A stretch of DNA of 64,000 bases from Vombatus ursinus. Taxonomy: Eukaryota; Chordata; Mammalia; Diprotodontia; Vombatidae. The stretch lies in assembly GCF_900497805.2 (NCBI RefSeq), contig NW_020954702.1, forward strand, positions 2,296,124-2,360,123. The letters are read 5' to 3'. Below are positions 24,285 through 36,210 of the stretch, piece by piece. The notes below the pieces were generated by a model. That model saw only the letters and a list, made by a program, of their open reading frames with translations. It made no database searches and was not told the origin of the DNA. Both the position numbers and the translations under genes were made by a program. Position 1 is the first letter of the stretch, and each line of letters opens with the position of its first letter.

Positions 24285-25290
24285 AGAAATAAGTAAATGG
24301 GAAAAGAAAATCTTTGCAGCTAATTTCTCTGATAAAAGTCTCAAATCCAAGAGATTCAACTAATTAAAGGTAAGATCAAAGTCATCCCCAGAGAGAAATA
24401 GTCAAAGAAATTTTTCAAAGGAAAAGATCCAAACCATTGATAACCATTTGAAAAAATGCTTTAAATTACTAATCATTAGGTAAATGAAAATTAATGCAAC
24501 CTTTAGATTCCACTTCACACTCATCAGACTAGCAAAGGTGACAAAAGAGGAAAATAACAAAAGGTGGAAAGGCTATGGGAAAGATAGGTGCAGCTTTGAA
24601 TTGGTCCAGCCAATCTGGAAAGCAGTTTGGAACTGTGTCCTAGAGGTTCTTAAAGTGTGCATACCGTTGACCCAGGTATACTACTACTAGACCTAAGAGG
24701 TCAAAGAAGGAGGAAAAAGACCCATAAATGTAAAAGATATGTACACAGCTCTTTTTGTAGTAGCAAAGAATTGGAAACTAAGGGGATTCGTTTTGAAGAA
24801 TGGATGAATGAATTTTGGTTTGTGAACATAATAAAATACTGTTGTGCCATAAGAAATGGTGAAAAGGATGATTTTAGAGAAACTGGGAAAACTTGTAATG
24901 AAATTATGCATAATGAAGTGAGCAGAACAAGGAGAACACTAAGCAATAGTGACAACAGCCTAAAAACAAAAACTGAAAGAATTAAGAATTTTAGGGGCAG
25001 CTCGGTGGCAGAGTGGATAGAACTCTGGCCTTGGAGTCAGGAGGACCTGAGTTCAAATCCGGCCTCACACACTTGACACTTACAAGCTGTGTGACCCTGG
25101 GCAAGGCACTTAACCCTGACTACCTCACCCCCCCTCCAAAAAAAACCCAAGAATTTGAATCAATGCAAGATCCAACCATGATTCCAGAAGAGCAATGATG
25201 AAGAATTGTACTCTGCTCTTGACAGAGAGGCAGTGGACTCAGGGTGCAGATTGAGACGTAGTATTTTTTTAGAAATAGTGTAGAAATTTG
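24285..25290 (+). mobile_element. L1 LINE 3' end (ORF2 C-terminus and 3' UTR)
   Basis: The plus strand reads 'INATFRFHFTLIRLAKVTK', 'CSFELVQPIWKAVWNCV' and 'IIKYCCAIRNGEKDDFRET' with 'MHNEVSRTRRTL', the C-terminal part of marsupial L1 ORF2. Frame changes near 24590 and 24690. A SINE splits it at 24992-25148. Confidence 0.85.
24992..25148 (+). mobile_element. Marsupial short CORE-SINE
   Basis: Full copy starting GGGGCAGCTCGGTGG with a C/A-rich tail. Target duplication AAGAATTT at 24984-24991 and 25149-25156. Inserted in the L1 3' region. Confidence 0.93.
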
Positions 25291-25661
25291 TATTGCTTGA
25301 CTATGTCTATTGTCAAAAAACAAGGGTTTTTAGTTTATCTCGTTTATTTTTTATAATGGGGTGTGTGGGACAAAGAGAAAATATATTTTTATCAGTTGAA
25401 AAAAACTTCAAAATATTCAATTCCAATGATCAAATTACAACACAAAATTATATTCTGAATATATACTCTTATCCCAAGCAGTTTCCTTCTCTAAATCATA
25501 AAACATTTTTCATTTCCTTCCTCACATTTGTAATGGATTGCCTTTGTTTTGAAAAGTAGAATCTTTGTATGGTAAATCTTTGGTTTTACAAATTTTAAAC
25601 TACTAACTTAATACAAGGAAAAGATATTTCAACACTTAATTTGTTCTCAGATGGAGAACAT

Positions 25662-25752
25662 GATTTTTATCTATCTATCTATCTATCATCTATCTATCTA
25701 TTTATCTACATATCTATATCTATGTACATATACATATGCATATATAGGTATT
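25662..25752. repeat. (TATC)n/(TA)n imperfect microsatellite
   Basis: ATCT repeats that decay into TATA/CATA repeats. Confidence 0.9.
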
Positions 25753-25915
25753 ATTTTTATTATTCCACAGAAAAATGGGAAAGTAAAAATGTTCTCAGGA
25801 ATTTAAGTATTCAACAACTAAAAATTTCTCAATAGGGAAAGCTGCTTAAATGAGAAGTACAGTTATGGACACGCAGAATTTAAAAGCTTGAATTACATGG
25901 CATTTTAAGGAGGTG

Positions 25916-28914
25916 TTTTTTCTTTCTTTCTTTCTTTTTTTTGCAGTGAAATATTTGTTAATTTATTTATTTTTAGTTTTCAACATTCACTTCCACAAGA
26001 TTTTGAGTTCCAAATTTTCTCCCCATCTCACCCTTCCCCCCACCCCAAGACAGCATGCATTCTGAAAACCCCTTCTCCTAATCTGCCCTCCCTTCCATCT
26101 CCCCACTCCCTTCTCTTATCCCCTTCCCCTTCTGTTTTCCTGTAGGGCAGGATAGATTTCTATACCCCATTGCCTGTATATCTTATTTCCCAGTTGCATG
26201 TGAAAACAATTTTTAACATTTGTTTTTAAAACTTTGCATTCCAAATTTTCTCCCTTCCTCCCTCCCCACCCACCCTCATTGAGAAGGCAAGCAACTTGAT
26301 ACAGGTTATACATGTGTAGTCATGCAAAACACTTCCATAGTAGTCATGTTGTGAAATACTAACTATATTTCCCTTCATCCTATCCTGCCCCTATTCTCTC
26401 TTTTGACCCTGTCCCTCCTCAGAGGTGTTTGATTCTGATTACCCCCTCCCCCAATCTGCATTCCCCTTTATTATCGCCCTGCTCTCTTATCCCCTTCCCC
26501 TCTATTTTCCTGTGGGGTAGGATAAATTTCCATTCCACATCCAATTGAGAGTGTATGTTATTCCCTCCTTAAGCCAAATCCAAATGAGAATAAGATTCAC
26601 TTATTTCCTCTCATCTTCCCCCATTGTCCCCCTACTGTAAAAGCCTTTTCTTTCCTGTTTTATGTAAGATAGTCAACCCCATTCTACCTCTCCCTTTCTC
26701 CTTCTCCCAGCATAATCCTCTCACCTCTTAATTTTATTCTCCAGATATCACCCCTTCATCTTGAACTCATCCTGTGCCCCCTCTCTGTCTCTCCCTATCT
26801 ATCTATCTATATATATATATATACATACATATAATTTTTTTCACTCCAACTACCCTAATACTGACAAAGTTCTCATGAGTTACAAATATCATCTTTCCAT
26901 GTAGGAATGTAAACAGTTCAGCCTTAATAAGTCCCTTGTGATTTCTCTTCTGTTTACCTCTTCATACTTCTCTTGAATCTTGTATTTGAAAGTCAAATTT
27001 TCTATTCAGCTCTGGTTTTTTCGTTAAGAATGTTTGAAAGTTCTCTATTTCACTGAATGTCCATTTTTTCTCCTGAAGGATTATACTCAGTTTTTCTGGG
27101 TAGGTGATTCTTGGTTGTAATCCTATCTCCTTTGACCTCTGGAATATTATATTCCAAGCCCTTCAGTCCCTTAGTGTAGAAGCTGCTAAATCTTGTGTTA
27201 TCATGATTGTGTTTCCAGCAATACTTGAATTGTTTCTTTCTGGCTGCTTGCAATATTTTCTCCTTGACCTAGGAACTCTGGAATTTGGCTACAATATTCT
27301 TAGTTGTTTTCCTTTGGGGATCTCTTTTAGGAGGCGATTAGTGAATTCTTTCCATTTCTATTTTTCCATCTGGTTCTAGAATATCAGGGCAGTTTTCCTT
27401 GATAATTTCTTGAAAGATGATGTCTAGGCTCTTTTTTTGATGATGACTTTCAGATAGTTCAATAATTTTAAAATTCCCTCTCCTCTATCTATTTTCCAGG
27501 TCAATTGTTTGTCCAATGAAATATTTCACATTGTCTTCTATTTCTTCATTCTTTTGGTTTTGTTTTACACTGTCTTGATTTCTCATAAAGTCACTAGCTT
27601 CCATTTGCTCCATTGTAATTTTTAAGTAAGTATTTTCTTCAATGAGTTTTTGGACTTTCTTTTCCATGTGGCCAATTCTGCTTTTGAAGGCATTCTTGTC
27701 CTCATTGGCTTTTTGGACTTCTTTTGCCATTTGGGTTAAGCTATTTCTTAAGGTATTATTTTCTTCAGTATTTTTTTGGGTCTCTTTTAGCAAGCTGTTG
27801 ACTTGTTTTTCATGATTTTCTTGCATCACTCTCATTTCTCTTCACAATTTTTCCTCTACTTCTCTTACTTGCTTCTCAAAATCTTTTTTGAGGTCTTCCA
27901 TGGCCTGGGATTGATTCATATTTTTCTTGGAGGCTTTGGATATAGGAGCTTTGACTTTGTTGTCTTCTTCTGGTTGTATGTTTTGACCTTCTTTGTCACC
28001 AAAGAAAGATTCTATGGTCTGACTTTTTTTTTGCGCAATTTGTTCATATTTGCAACCAATTATTTAAGTTATAAACTCTTTGTTAAGGTAAGGGTCTGCT
28101 TCCAGTGTCTAGAATGTACTGTCCCAAGCTTTGGGGGTTTTCTGAAGCTGTTTTCAGAGATACTTCTAGAGACCTGTAAATTTTCAGTTCTTCCAAGGTG
28201 GTATGATAAGGGGCAAGGTGTTTATTCCTTTCCTGGCCTGTACTGTGGTCTATGAGTGACCGCAAGCACTCTTTTCTGCCTTGGAACTGTGAGGAGGATT
28301 CCATCTCCACCGCCACTACAAGCTCCACCAGGCCAGCGCTCCTCCTTGCCCCAGGACCACCACCTAGAACCGTGACCCAGATCCAAGCAGGGCAAAGCAA
28401 AAGATTCCTGCCTCAGTGCCAGCAAAGAGATCCTTGTAATCCCCCTCTGATCAGCTACTCGATCCCACCTCTGTCTGTGGTTCAAGCTCCGGAAGCAGCC
28501 ACCACCCCAGGGTTGTGCCGGGACTGGGGCTGGGATCTAACTTCTCTCTCACCAGGGTCACAGACTTTTCCTACTGACCTTCTAAGTTGTCTTTGGCATT
28601 TGTAGGTTGAGAAGTCTGGAAACTGCCATAGCTGCTAGTGATTCAGTCCCCTGAAGCCTGCTCTAAGTTCACTGAGGCCTGGTCTTTGCCTGCGTGCCCA
28701 CGCTGAACTGTATTCCTTTCCCAGCCCAGCACAATAGACCTTCCCAATCAATCATCCAGGTTGTCTTGGGCTAGAAGTTTGTTTCACTCTTTTTATGGGT
28801 TCTGCTGCTCTAGAATTTGTTTAGAGCCATTTTTTACAGGTATTTGGAATCTCCCCAAAGGGGAGAGCTGAAGCAGATCACTGCTTTCATTCTGCCATCT
28901 TGGCTCTGTCTCCC
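25916..28914 (-). mobile_element. HAL1 (half-L1) element, both ends present
   Basis: On the minus strand the element starts GGGAGACAGAGCCAAGATGG (28914), the typical L1-like 5' end, and has a GC-rich 5' UTR to about 28050. ORF1 follows: coiled coil 'VEEKL' to 'RNSLTQMAKEVQKANEDK' and 'MEKKVQKLIEENTYLK', then a C-terminal domain with 'IIKENCPDILEPDG' and 'LQPRITYPEKLSIILQ'. A long 3' UTR runs from about 26930 to a T-rich end at 25916. There is no ORF2. Stops occur in ORF1, one right before 'REMRVMQENHEK' (about 27840) and one after 'IDLENR' (about 27483). The flanks carry AGGAGGTG at 25908-25915 and 28915-28922. Length about 3.0 kb, similar to other HAL1 elements. An L1 with a precise ORF2 deletion would look alike, but the clean ends favour HAL1. 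Confidence 0.85.
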
Positions 28915-29107
28915 AGGAGGTGCCATATACTTGATGACTCGTCTCATCCAGATAGTGTATCACCTTTAGAGGACACAGGTCAAATTTCTAGTATAGAAAA
29001 CACAGTCTTGCCATTCATTTTGTCTTTCCTCATTTCTTGGGTTTTGTAACTGAACTATGCTTGGGACATTTTGTGGAAATCGTAAGATGTCACTCTTTCT
29101 GTTGCAG

Positions 29108-29216
29108 GTAGCCTTAACTGTGTGTTTGTGACTCAGCTAAATCACCCTCTCCAGAAGTTCTTCAGCTCTGTAACTAAGGGCACCACAAATTTCACTTGGG
29201 ATGAGGAGTTCGCTTT
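29108..29216 (+). CDS. C2CD2: C2CD2 exon F (C2 domain core)
   Basis: This exon has 109 nt, acceptor tctgttgcag, donor gtgagt. With the G from exon E it reads 'GSLNCVFVTQLNHPLQKFF' and ends 'TTNFTWDEEFAF'. The W-(D/N)-E-x-F pattern preceding a beta strand is a strong C2-domain signature. It ends with two bases of a Phe codon completed by exon G across the longest intron in the window (16.5 kb). Confidence 0.9.
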
Positions 29217-29429
29217 GTGAGTATACCAAAGGATAATACACTTCAATATAGTCAAACCTTTGAGTTAACAGAACTTTTAACTTTGTGCAAAAGGGGGAGG
29301 GAATTCCTGGTTTGTGCAAAAGAAATGGAATATCTTGTTAAGCTTGTGAAGTAGTTTGAAATATGTCAGTGATAGTGGAAAGATGTGTTCTCTGACTTTG
29401 TTAGTTCTTGTTATTGATTTTAAAAAATC

Positions 29430-30340
29430 AGTTTTTATTGATGTCATTTTTTTACATTACCATAATTTTTCCCAGTATTCCTTTCCTTTCCCTTCCCAGA
29501 AAGTTATCCTATATGACAAAAAGTTTTTTTTAAAGAGAAGAATCAAAAACAAGGGGAAAAATCAGCTAACTGATCAGTATATTGAAAAATTCTGAAATTA
29601 TGTGCAATGAGCCACACTCATGGACCTCTAACTCTGTGAAGGACTAGGTTAGGAGATGTTTTCTCATATCTCTTTTTTGGAGCCACGCTTATTCTTTATA
29701 ATTTTGCAACATTTGTTTATGATTATTTTGTAGTTGTTTTTTCCATTTCTATTATTGTCTTGATTGTGTATATTGTTTTCTTGGTTTTAGTTACTTTACT
29801 CTGAATGAGTTCACTTTAATCTTTCCATATTTCTCTGTATTCATTGTATTTGTGTTTCTTGAGCAAATATTTTTTAAAAATGTACTACAATTTATTAAGC
29901 CATTCTCCAAATCTATGGACGTCTGTTTTGTTTTCAATTCTTTACAATCACAAAAAAAGGCTGCTATAAGTATTTTGGTGTATATCAGGACTTTCTTCTC
30001 ACTGATGACTTTCTTGTAACAGAATCACTGGGTCAAAGTCACTTTATTTGCATTATTCCAAATTATTTTCCAAAATGATTCACTGATACTGATTCATAAT
30101 TCCTCCAAGAAGTCACTAGTGTGCCTACTGGCCTACAACTCTCTTAGCATTGACTATTCCATTCTGTCATCTTTGCTCATTTGTAGGATATGAAGTGAAA
30201 TCTCAGGATTGTTTTGAGTGTATTTCTCTTGTTATTAGAGATTTGAAGCATTCTTTTATATAGTTTTTAATAGTTTGAAATTATTTTGAGAACTATTTGT
30301 TCATATCCTTTGAACACTAATCTATTAGGAAATGACTTTT
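29430..30340 (-). mobile_element. Old L1-type LINE, 3' part
   Basis: The T-rich sense strand has 'aagccattctccaaatctat', 'caattctttacaatcacaaa', 'ggctgctataagtattttgg' and 'ccaaattattttccaaaatg', diverged versions of the antisense ORF2 C-terminus seen at 47.9-48.2 kb. No ORF survives. Confidence 0.7.
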
Positions 30341-32807
30341 GGATATATGTGTATATTGTATGATACACAACATATGTACATGCATCTTATATGATACAAA
30401 ATAATTAACATGGATTTACATGTGTTTGTTATTTCTATATTACATAACAATGTGTATGGTATAACATACATAATGTCATACTGGTGAAATTGAGTTATGC
30501 CAAGAGTCGTTCTCCCAACCTTTCCCATGAGAATACCACCTACAGTTCATAGATGTGAGCCCCGTAGGTTTACTGGCATCATGGATTAATTGGCTTGATA
30601 GTATTTCTTGGTGATCATACCTGGACTGAAACTCAGAACAATATCACTTCAGTCCCATAAGGTCTTAAAGAACAAGTTCAAATAACTATAGCTTCGGGTA
30701 GATTCAGCTCTCAAGGATCACATTTCCTTGATAACAAGTATTGACTATAATCTCACCTTGGTAACAATAAAAGATTCATCATGAAAAAATTAAAATTTAT
30801 GTTGATATAGCTAGTACTTATGTTAAGTAGATGCTTTTTCATCCTTAGGTTCAACATTACACAAGTGATTTTGCTTTAAGATGCTTAATAACAAACAAGA
30901 AAAGACTTGAAATGTGATGTGTAAATATAATAATCCCAAATTGTATACAAAGAACAGCTTATATGAACTATTGTCTATAGTAAAACATGTTCAGTTACTA
31001 ACCATGTTCAAATGGACATAAACATTTAGATTACCACTCTCAAAATCCCTTTAAACAATAGGAATATCTTTAAGGTCAGTGTTAAGTGGTTTGAGTCCAT
31101 TTCAGGGCATGCTGTACACACAGATTCTAATCTCAGATTAAATAACAAACATAAGTAATATCAGATTTCTTGTTAAAGTAACACAAGATAACTCATAAGT
31201 CACTAGTGTCCACTAACATAACTGACTGTACTGAAGTTAAAATTAAGTCAGTTCCTTAAAACATAACCAAAAGAAGTTCCTGACTTTAATCTTACAACAT
31301 AATAGATTCATATCTTTGTTTCACTAGCTTCTCTACCTTTGTCTAATTATACTCCTATTATTCTGAAAGAATAAAATACTTCAGGAACTGAATCTTATAC
31401 ATATGACAAGTTCAAGCATTAGTTTAACTCTTGATTAGGCCGTGGAACAACTAGAAATTCAGATCAAAACAGCAAAATCTTTCCCACTTGCAGCTTATTA
31501 CAGTAATTCAGATGCTTTAGTATTCATCTAATAACTAATAGATCCAGTATTGCAATGGCAACCTTCCACTGTTTGCCTACCTGGATAATAGAAATTTGCT
31601 GTGAGTTAGAAGCAGGGACATGGTTGTAACAGCATCAAACTGGTCCTCAAGGCCTACATCACGATAAGCCTAGCATATATGGAGCCAGGTAGACAGATAC
31701 CTTGTATGGGAAAATGAATTAAGAAGAGTCCAACCTTAGCCTTTCCAAGGTAAACTCTTTATCTTATTCCCAGGGGCAGATATTCACTAACCTTAGATCT
31801 CAGATGTCACTCCCATTGAGCTGCTGACTACTGATGTTTTTCTTAAGGTACTCATTTAAGTTGGCGTAAGGACGCAACAAACCTAAAAATGGAACTCAAA
31901 AAGAATATTCAAGGTCCCAAAAAAGGTTTTCTCCTCAAACAGTAAAATCTCACTAACACAGTAGGACTGGACACAATTATTATCAATATCATCAAATTGT
32001 TGCAATAAGTTAGCTTACAAATAAAATTTATCAGCCTTTTTAAAAATCACAAAAAGTTTTTTTTACTTAAAAATTTACACAAAAGATTTTTTACTTAAAT
32101 ATTCCTTCCTCATATTTCTCTTTCTTAAAAACAGCTTAAAATTTACCCTGATGTGAAAAGGCAATAGTTAGAATAATTAAATAAATTAGTTGGAAACCTC
32201 TAAACATGTAGATATCTTTTATTCAACCATAAAGCAAAAATAAATCCTTAAAATTGGAATTTATCAAAACTAAGTTGGTATAAGATGTCTTTAAGTATCA
32301 TAAGTCCCAAAAGTACCATAAAAACAAAACAAATTTCTAATTACCAAAAATTCCTAATTACCACCCCCCTCTAGTCAAAAAGTGTTTGCATTGGGAAGGA
32401 GATTCAGGTTTTCTCATTGAAGCAATGCCAAAAATATACCCAATTAAATTAGCCTTATCAGAATAACAAAGTTTACCAAGCCTTTAAAATTTTCCTCAAT
32501 AGCATTTTCTTCCTTTTGTCTTCTCTTCAAGTATAAACTCATCCTGGCATAAAATATATCACTAGAAATCAAGAAAATAATTATATTCTGGAATCCCACA
32601 TAGATAGTGAATATGTGATAGTTTACTCAAACCCCTAGAAAAACAATATTGGCCAATTGCTGTAAACCTCCAAATAACTTAGTTAACAATCTTGAAATTT
32701 TCATAAGTGATAGCCAAATAATTTTGATGAAACTTCCTGTTAAGTATAGGCAAACCTGGAAGTTTATAAGTTCTTAAATACAGTACTTCAGAATAATACA
32801 ATATGTG
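30340..32807. other. AT-rich intron with no recognised repeat or gene
   Basis: About 2.5 kb with uniform AT-rich composition and no SINE, LINE or LTR phrases I can name. It is unusual in this window to have so long a stretch without a recognisable element. It could be unique intron or the interior of an unknown element. No coding frames above background. Confidence 0.45.
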
Positions 32808-33265
32808 TGATGGGGTTGGGATCTGGGCCCCAGAAAGGAAAGACCCTGGACTTTCCCACATGGCCAAATCTCTGGCGATCCCCTGAGGCTATAATCCTAG
32901 CAACTGGCCTTTCATTGTGGACCTCCCTATGGCCCCAGGCCATTTCTCCATTCTCCCTTGGCCTTGTGTTCCAGGTCCCTGGAATTCTATTACCTCATAG
33001 ACTACTTGGCCACTCCTAGATCCCTCCCACAGTCTTTCTGTATATAAGGTCCATCTTGTCTCCATTAAGATGCTTAGATTCTTAAAATCTGTTTAGATTC
33101 TTATAATCTAGCCACTGCTTACTCCTTAAGAGTCTGCCCAATATGATGGATATTCTAATAAACCTTGTCTTTGGCTGAAAGAAGGCTTGGGTTGAATTCT
33201 TTTGGGCAGGACCTGCGTGTTGTGATTTTGGGGTCCCAGCACCCCTGAACCTCTAAACCACATCA
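32808..33265 (+). mobile_element. Solo LTR, family 1 copy 1 (fossil)
   Basis: 458 bp starting TGATGGGG and ending CACATCA. It has a TATA-like TGTATATAAGG, AATAAA in 'attctaataaaccttg', then a U5-like end with 'gattttggggtcccagcacc'. Exact 4-bp target duplication TGTG at 32804-32807 and 33266-33269. Two other copies of the same family lie at 39428 and 40710. Confidence 0.88.
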
Positions 33266-33269
33266 TGTG

Positions 33270-33660
33270 ATCAGCGAAGCTGATAAGACGACCCAACAAT
33301 TTTCACTTTTTCTTCTCTCTTTTAACAGTACAATTCTTAGTCTAGCAATACCTAGAATCTATTCTAAAATATAAGAAGTTGCCTTTCTAACAGTATATCT
33401 GATATAATCATTTACCAAATTTCACAATATAAGAAAATATATAAATATAACAATACCATAAACAATATTAAGTATTTGAACTTGAAACAAAACCCGTTAC
33501 CGGTCAGGTGGCTTCAATTCAGGTGAACGTGTCTCTAAATTACATTACACAGAAAATCATTCGTCTCATCACCATTGGCATTGTATACTGATCACATCTA
33601 AAAACCTATATAAAATTATCAAGTATGAACCAATTATATCTAATTAAAGAAATAATAAAA
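33270..33660. other. Intron with nothing recognised
   Basis: AT-rich; no family assigned. Confidence 0.45.
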
Positions 33661-33664
33661 ACAG

Positions 33665-33830
33665 TTAACATTAATATAGCACTTTATAATAATGTGATTC
33701 CCCCAACAACCCTGCGAGGTGGGGGCTATTATTATCCCCTCACAGAGTAGTCAACTGAGGTAAACAGACATAAGGTAACTTGCTTGGGGTCACACAGCTA
33801 ATAAATTTCTTAATGCCAGATAGCAAATGT
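33665..33830 (-). mobile_element. MIR-type SINE
   Basis: Minus-strand copy: 'caacaaccctgcgaggtggg', 'ctattattatcccctcacag', 'ggtcacacagctaataaatt'. The order is the reverse complement of MIR 3', CORE and head. Confidence 0.85.
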
Positions 33831-33834
33831 CTTT

Positions 33835-34298
33835 TATATTAAGTTCTTATTTACCATAATTGTCCTGATAGGAGAACAGACCACATTCTGATTTTCTTCA
33901 GGACAGATTTCAGACTAAATCAAATCAAATCCATATTTATAATCACTAATGGTAACTTTTATGTCTCCAAGGCCTAGCTACTGTTAACAAGTAAAAAAAA
34001 AAAAAGATTATTATCTATAAGCTTATACATCTATATTTTATTATTATTATTTGCTTTTTCCCTGTGTACCTTTTATCTGTAAGTTTTGCTTAACAGAAGG
34101 GGACTGGCCCTTTGATTTTGTCAGTGCAGATCAATTTCTCCCTCTTTGCCCCCCTCACATTGTTTCTCCTCATAAGACCCATGGTTAGAAACTCCTAATG
34201 AAATGTTTGTCATATCAGTTAATAATTCATCGAGGAGACTTATGTCTCTCAATAGAATCAAATGAGGAAATGACAGAAATGATTGTTAAATAACTTAT
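33835..34298. other. Intron with nothing recognised
   Basis: AT-rich with short poly-A at 33993-34005. No family assigned. Confidence 0.4.
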
Positions 34299-34785
34299 TG
34301 TTAATATTGGGGAGACACAGGAGTCTCCAAAAAGTTTTCCAAAACCTTTTTCTCTACTAGGCCAAGCCAGCATCTGTAAGATGTTGCTGATAATGAGATT
34401 GGATTAATTTCTCCTCATTCTTGTTCAGACTGACCCTGGTGGGGAAGCCCAGTGGTCTATTCAGGTTTGGATGGGGATAAATTCTTTAATTAGATTGCCC
34501 AAGGCTGGGAGTGGTTTGGAAGTAAATGATATAATCAAAGTCCATCAGCCTCTCGTTAGAATAGGTCTGTTATTAAAATATTCATTTTCTGTCCTTACCT
34601 GTTAACCAATCAGAGTCGATTGCCACAACATCCACTTTTCCAAGGGGATATAAACTCTTAAGTGAATTCCATGAGGGGTCTTTGGCATTTGAGAGTATCC
34701 CTGACCCCCTTATATTAATTATGTGCTGGCATGATTAATAAAATGTTTACCCAGAAATTATGTCTCTCAAACTTTTTATACATCA
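34299..34785 (+). mobile_element. Probable solo LTR, different family (fossil)
   Basis: TGTTAATATTGGGGAGAC start, CCAAT-like 'taaccaatcagag', TATA-like 'ggatataaact' about 35 bp later, AATAAA at 34737-34742 and a T/C-rich end ...CATCA. These promoter and polyadenylation signals are in LTR order. I could not find a target duplication, so both ends are approximate. Confidence 0.55.
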
Positions 34786-34813
34786 CGTAAGATATTAATA
34801 ATATATAATTTAA

Positions 34814-35066
34814 AGGCAGCTAGGTGGCTCAGTGGACAGAGTACTGAGCCTAGAGTCAGGAAGACCTAAGTTCAAATCTGGCCTCAAACACTTACTAACT
34901 GTGTGACTCTAGGCAAGTCATTTAATCATGTTTGTCTCAGTTTCCTCATCTACAAAATGAGCTGGAGAAGGAAATAGCAAACCACTTATGTATCTTTGCC
35001 AAGAAAATCCCAAATGGAGTCACAAAGAGTCAATCATGACTGAAATGTCTGAATAACACACAATAT
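34814..35066 (+). mobile_element. MAR1-type SINE with RTE/BovB-like tail
   Basis: Complete plus copy: 'aggcagctaggtggctcagt' head, CORE 'ctaggcaagtcatttaatc', 'cctcatctacaaaatgagct' and the tail 'ggagtcacaaagagtcaatc' shared with RTE/BovB. Confidence 0.92.
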
Positions 35067-35119
35067 ATAACACATAATACATAACATATTTAACACATGC
35101 ATACAACATGTTTTGTACA

Positions 35120-35604
35120 TGTATGTATATTTGCACCACCTACCTGCCCCACTTCTAGGTTTTATAGCAAAATCTTTAATATTAAGGTCAGATATCCATT
35201 TAGAATATGTTGCGGAGAATGATGTAAACTGTTGATCTAAGCCTAATTTTTGTCAGACTGCTTTCCAGTTTTCTCAGCAGGTTTTCTTTAACAGAGAGTT
35301 GTTTCCTATGTAAGTTTTGTTTCCTGGCCTCTTGGACAATTGGTTATTGAATTCAGTTATTTCTGATTTTTTTTTTTTACTCTGATCTTCCTCCAATATC
35401 AAATGGTTCTGATGACTGATGTTTTATAATAAAGTTTGAGATCTGGAAGTCTAGTACCTCTTCATCCCTTTCTCTTTTTATTATTTTTCTAGATATTCTA
35501 GATTTTTTTATTTTTCAAAATCAATTTTATCATTATTTAATCAAATTGTCTAAGTATCCCTTTGAAAATTTGATTGCTATAGCATTAAAACTGCAAATTG
35601 ACTT
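35120..35604 (-). mobile_element. L1 LINE fragment, ORF2
   Basis: Antisense phrases 'gactgctttccagttttctc' with 'cagcaggttttctttaa' correspond to the ORF2 'NSLLKKTCWENWK' region, and 'ttataataaagtttgagatc' to a further ORF2 part. Diverged. Confidence 0.65.
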
Positions 35605-35767
35605 AAGAGAAACATGAAGAGGTAAACAGGAAAGAGAAATCATAAGGGACTTATTAAGGTTGAACTGTTTACATTCCTACATGGAAAGATAATATTTGTA
35701 ACTCATGAGACCTTTGTCAGTATTAGGGTATTTGGAGGGAAAAAATTTATATGTATATATAGATAGG

Positions 35768-35820
<53 letters not shown>

Positions 35821-36040
35821 CACAGGGTGAGTATCTCACATAAAACAGACAAGAAAAGACTTTTACAGTTGGCGGGGGGGAGAGTGGGGAAGGTGAGAAG
35901 AAATGAGTGAATCTTCTTCTCATAGAATTTGGCTTAAGGAGGGAATAACATACACACTCAATTGGGTATGGAAATTTATGTTACCCTACAGGAAAGTAGA
36001 GGGGAAGGGGCTAAGAGAGTGGGGTGATGTTGGTCTATAG
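35605..36040 (+). mobile_element. HAL1/L1 fragment, end of ORF1 and 3' UTR
   Basis: 'catgaagaggtaaacaggaa', 'gttgaactgtttacattcct' and 'gaggggaaggggctaagaga' match, in plus orientation, the minus-strand HAL1 at 26500-26980. It includes a (GA)n run. Confidence 0.8.
35757..35818. repeat. (TAGA)n/(GA)n microsatellite
   Basis: TAGATAGG units followed by about 22 GA dinucleotides, at the same place in the element as the (TATC)n/(TA)n run of the HAL1 at 26793-26830. Confidence 0.9.
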
Positions 36041-36210
36041 TTCTCTCTTAATGCTTTAGTTTCCTGGTTTTGAAATTAGAAATCTATTTATCTCATAAAA
36101 GAAATCTAATACGCAACTTTCTTAATCTTGGAGAATAATTTGTGCTGTACGGGTACTAATTGTTCTTTAAAATTGTATTAAAAATTTCCTGTGAATCTAC
36201 CAGGATCAGA
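36041..36210 (-). mobile_element. L1 LINE fragment, ORF2 reverse transcriptase start
   Basis: The minus strand has a decayed 'RENYRP' preceded by 'NSKTR' and, further upstream, 'ggtagattcacagg', matching the L1 RT start near 18715-18600. The first 89-bp inverted-repeat arm (36061-36149) lies in this block. Confidence 0.6.

Noticed and set aside
25641-25835. Open frame rich in Tyr/Ile/Ser
   Set aside because: Translation of a TATC/TATA microsatellite.
28083-28605. Open frames on both strands at 28.1-28.6 kb
   Set aside because: They fall in the GC-rich 5' UTR of the HAL1 element and have no protein-like features.
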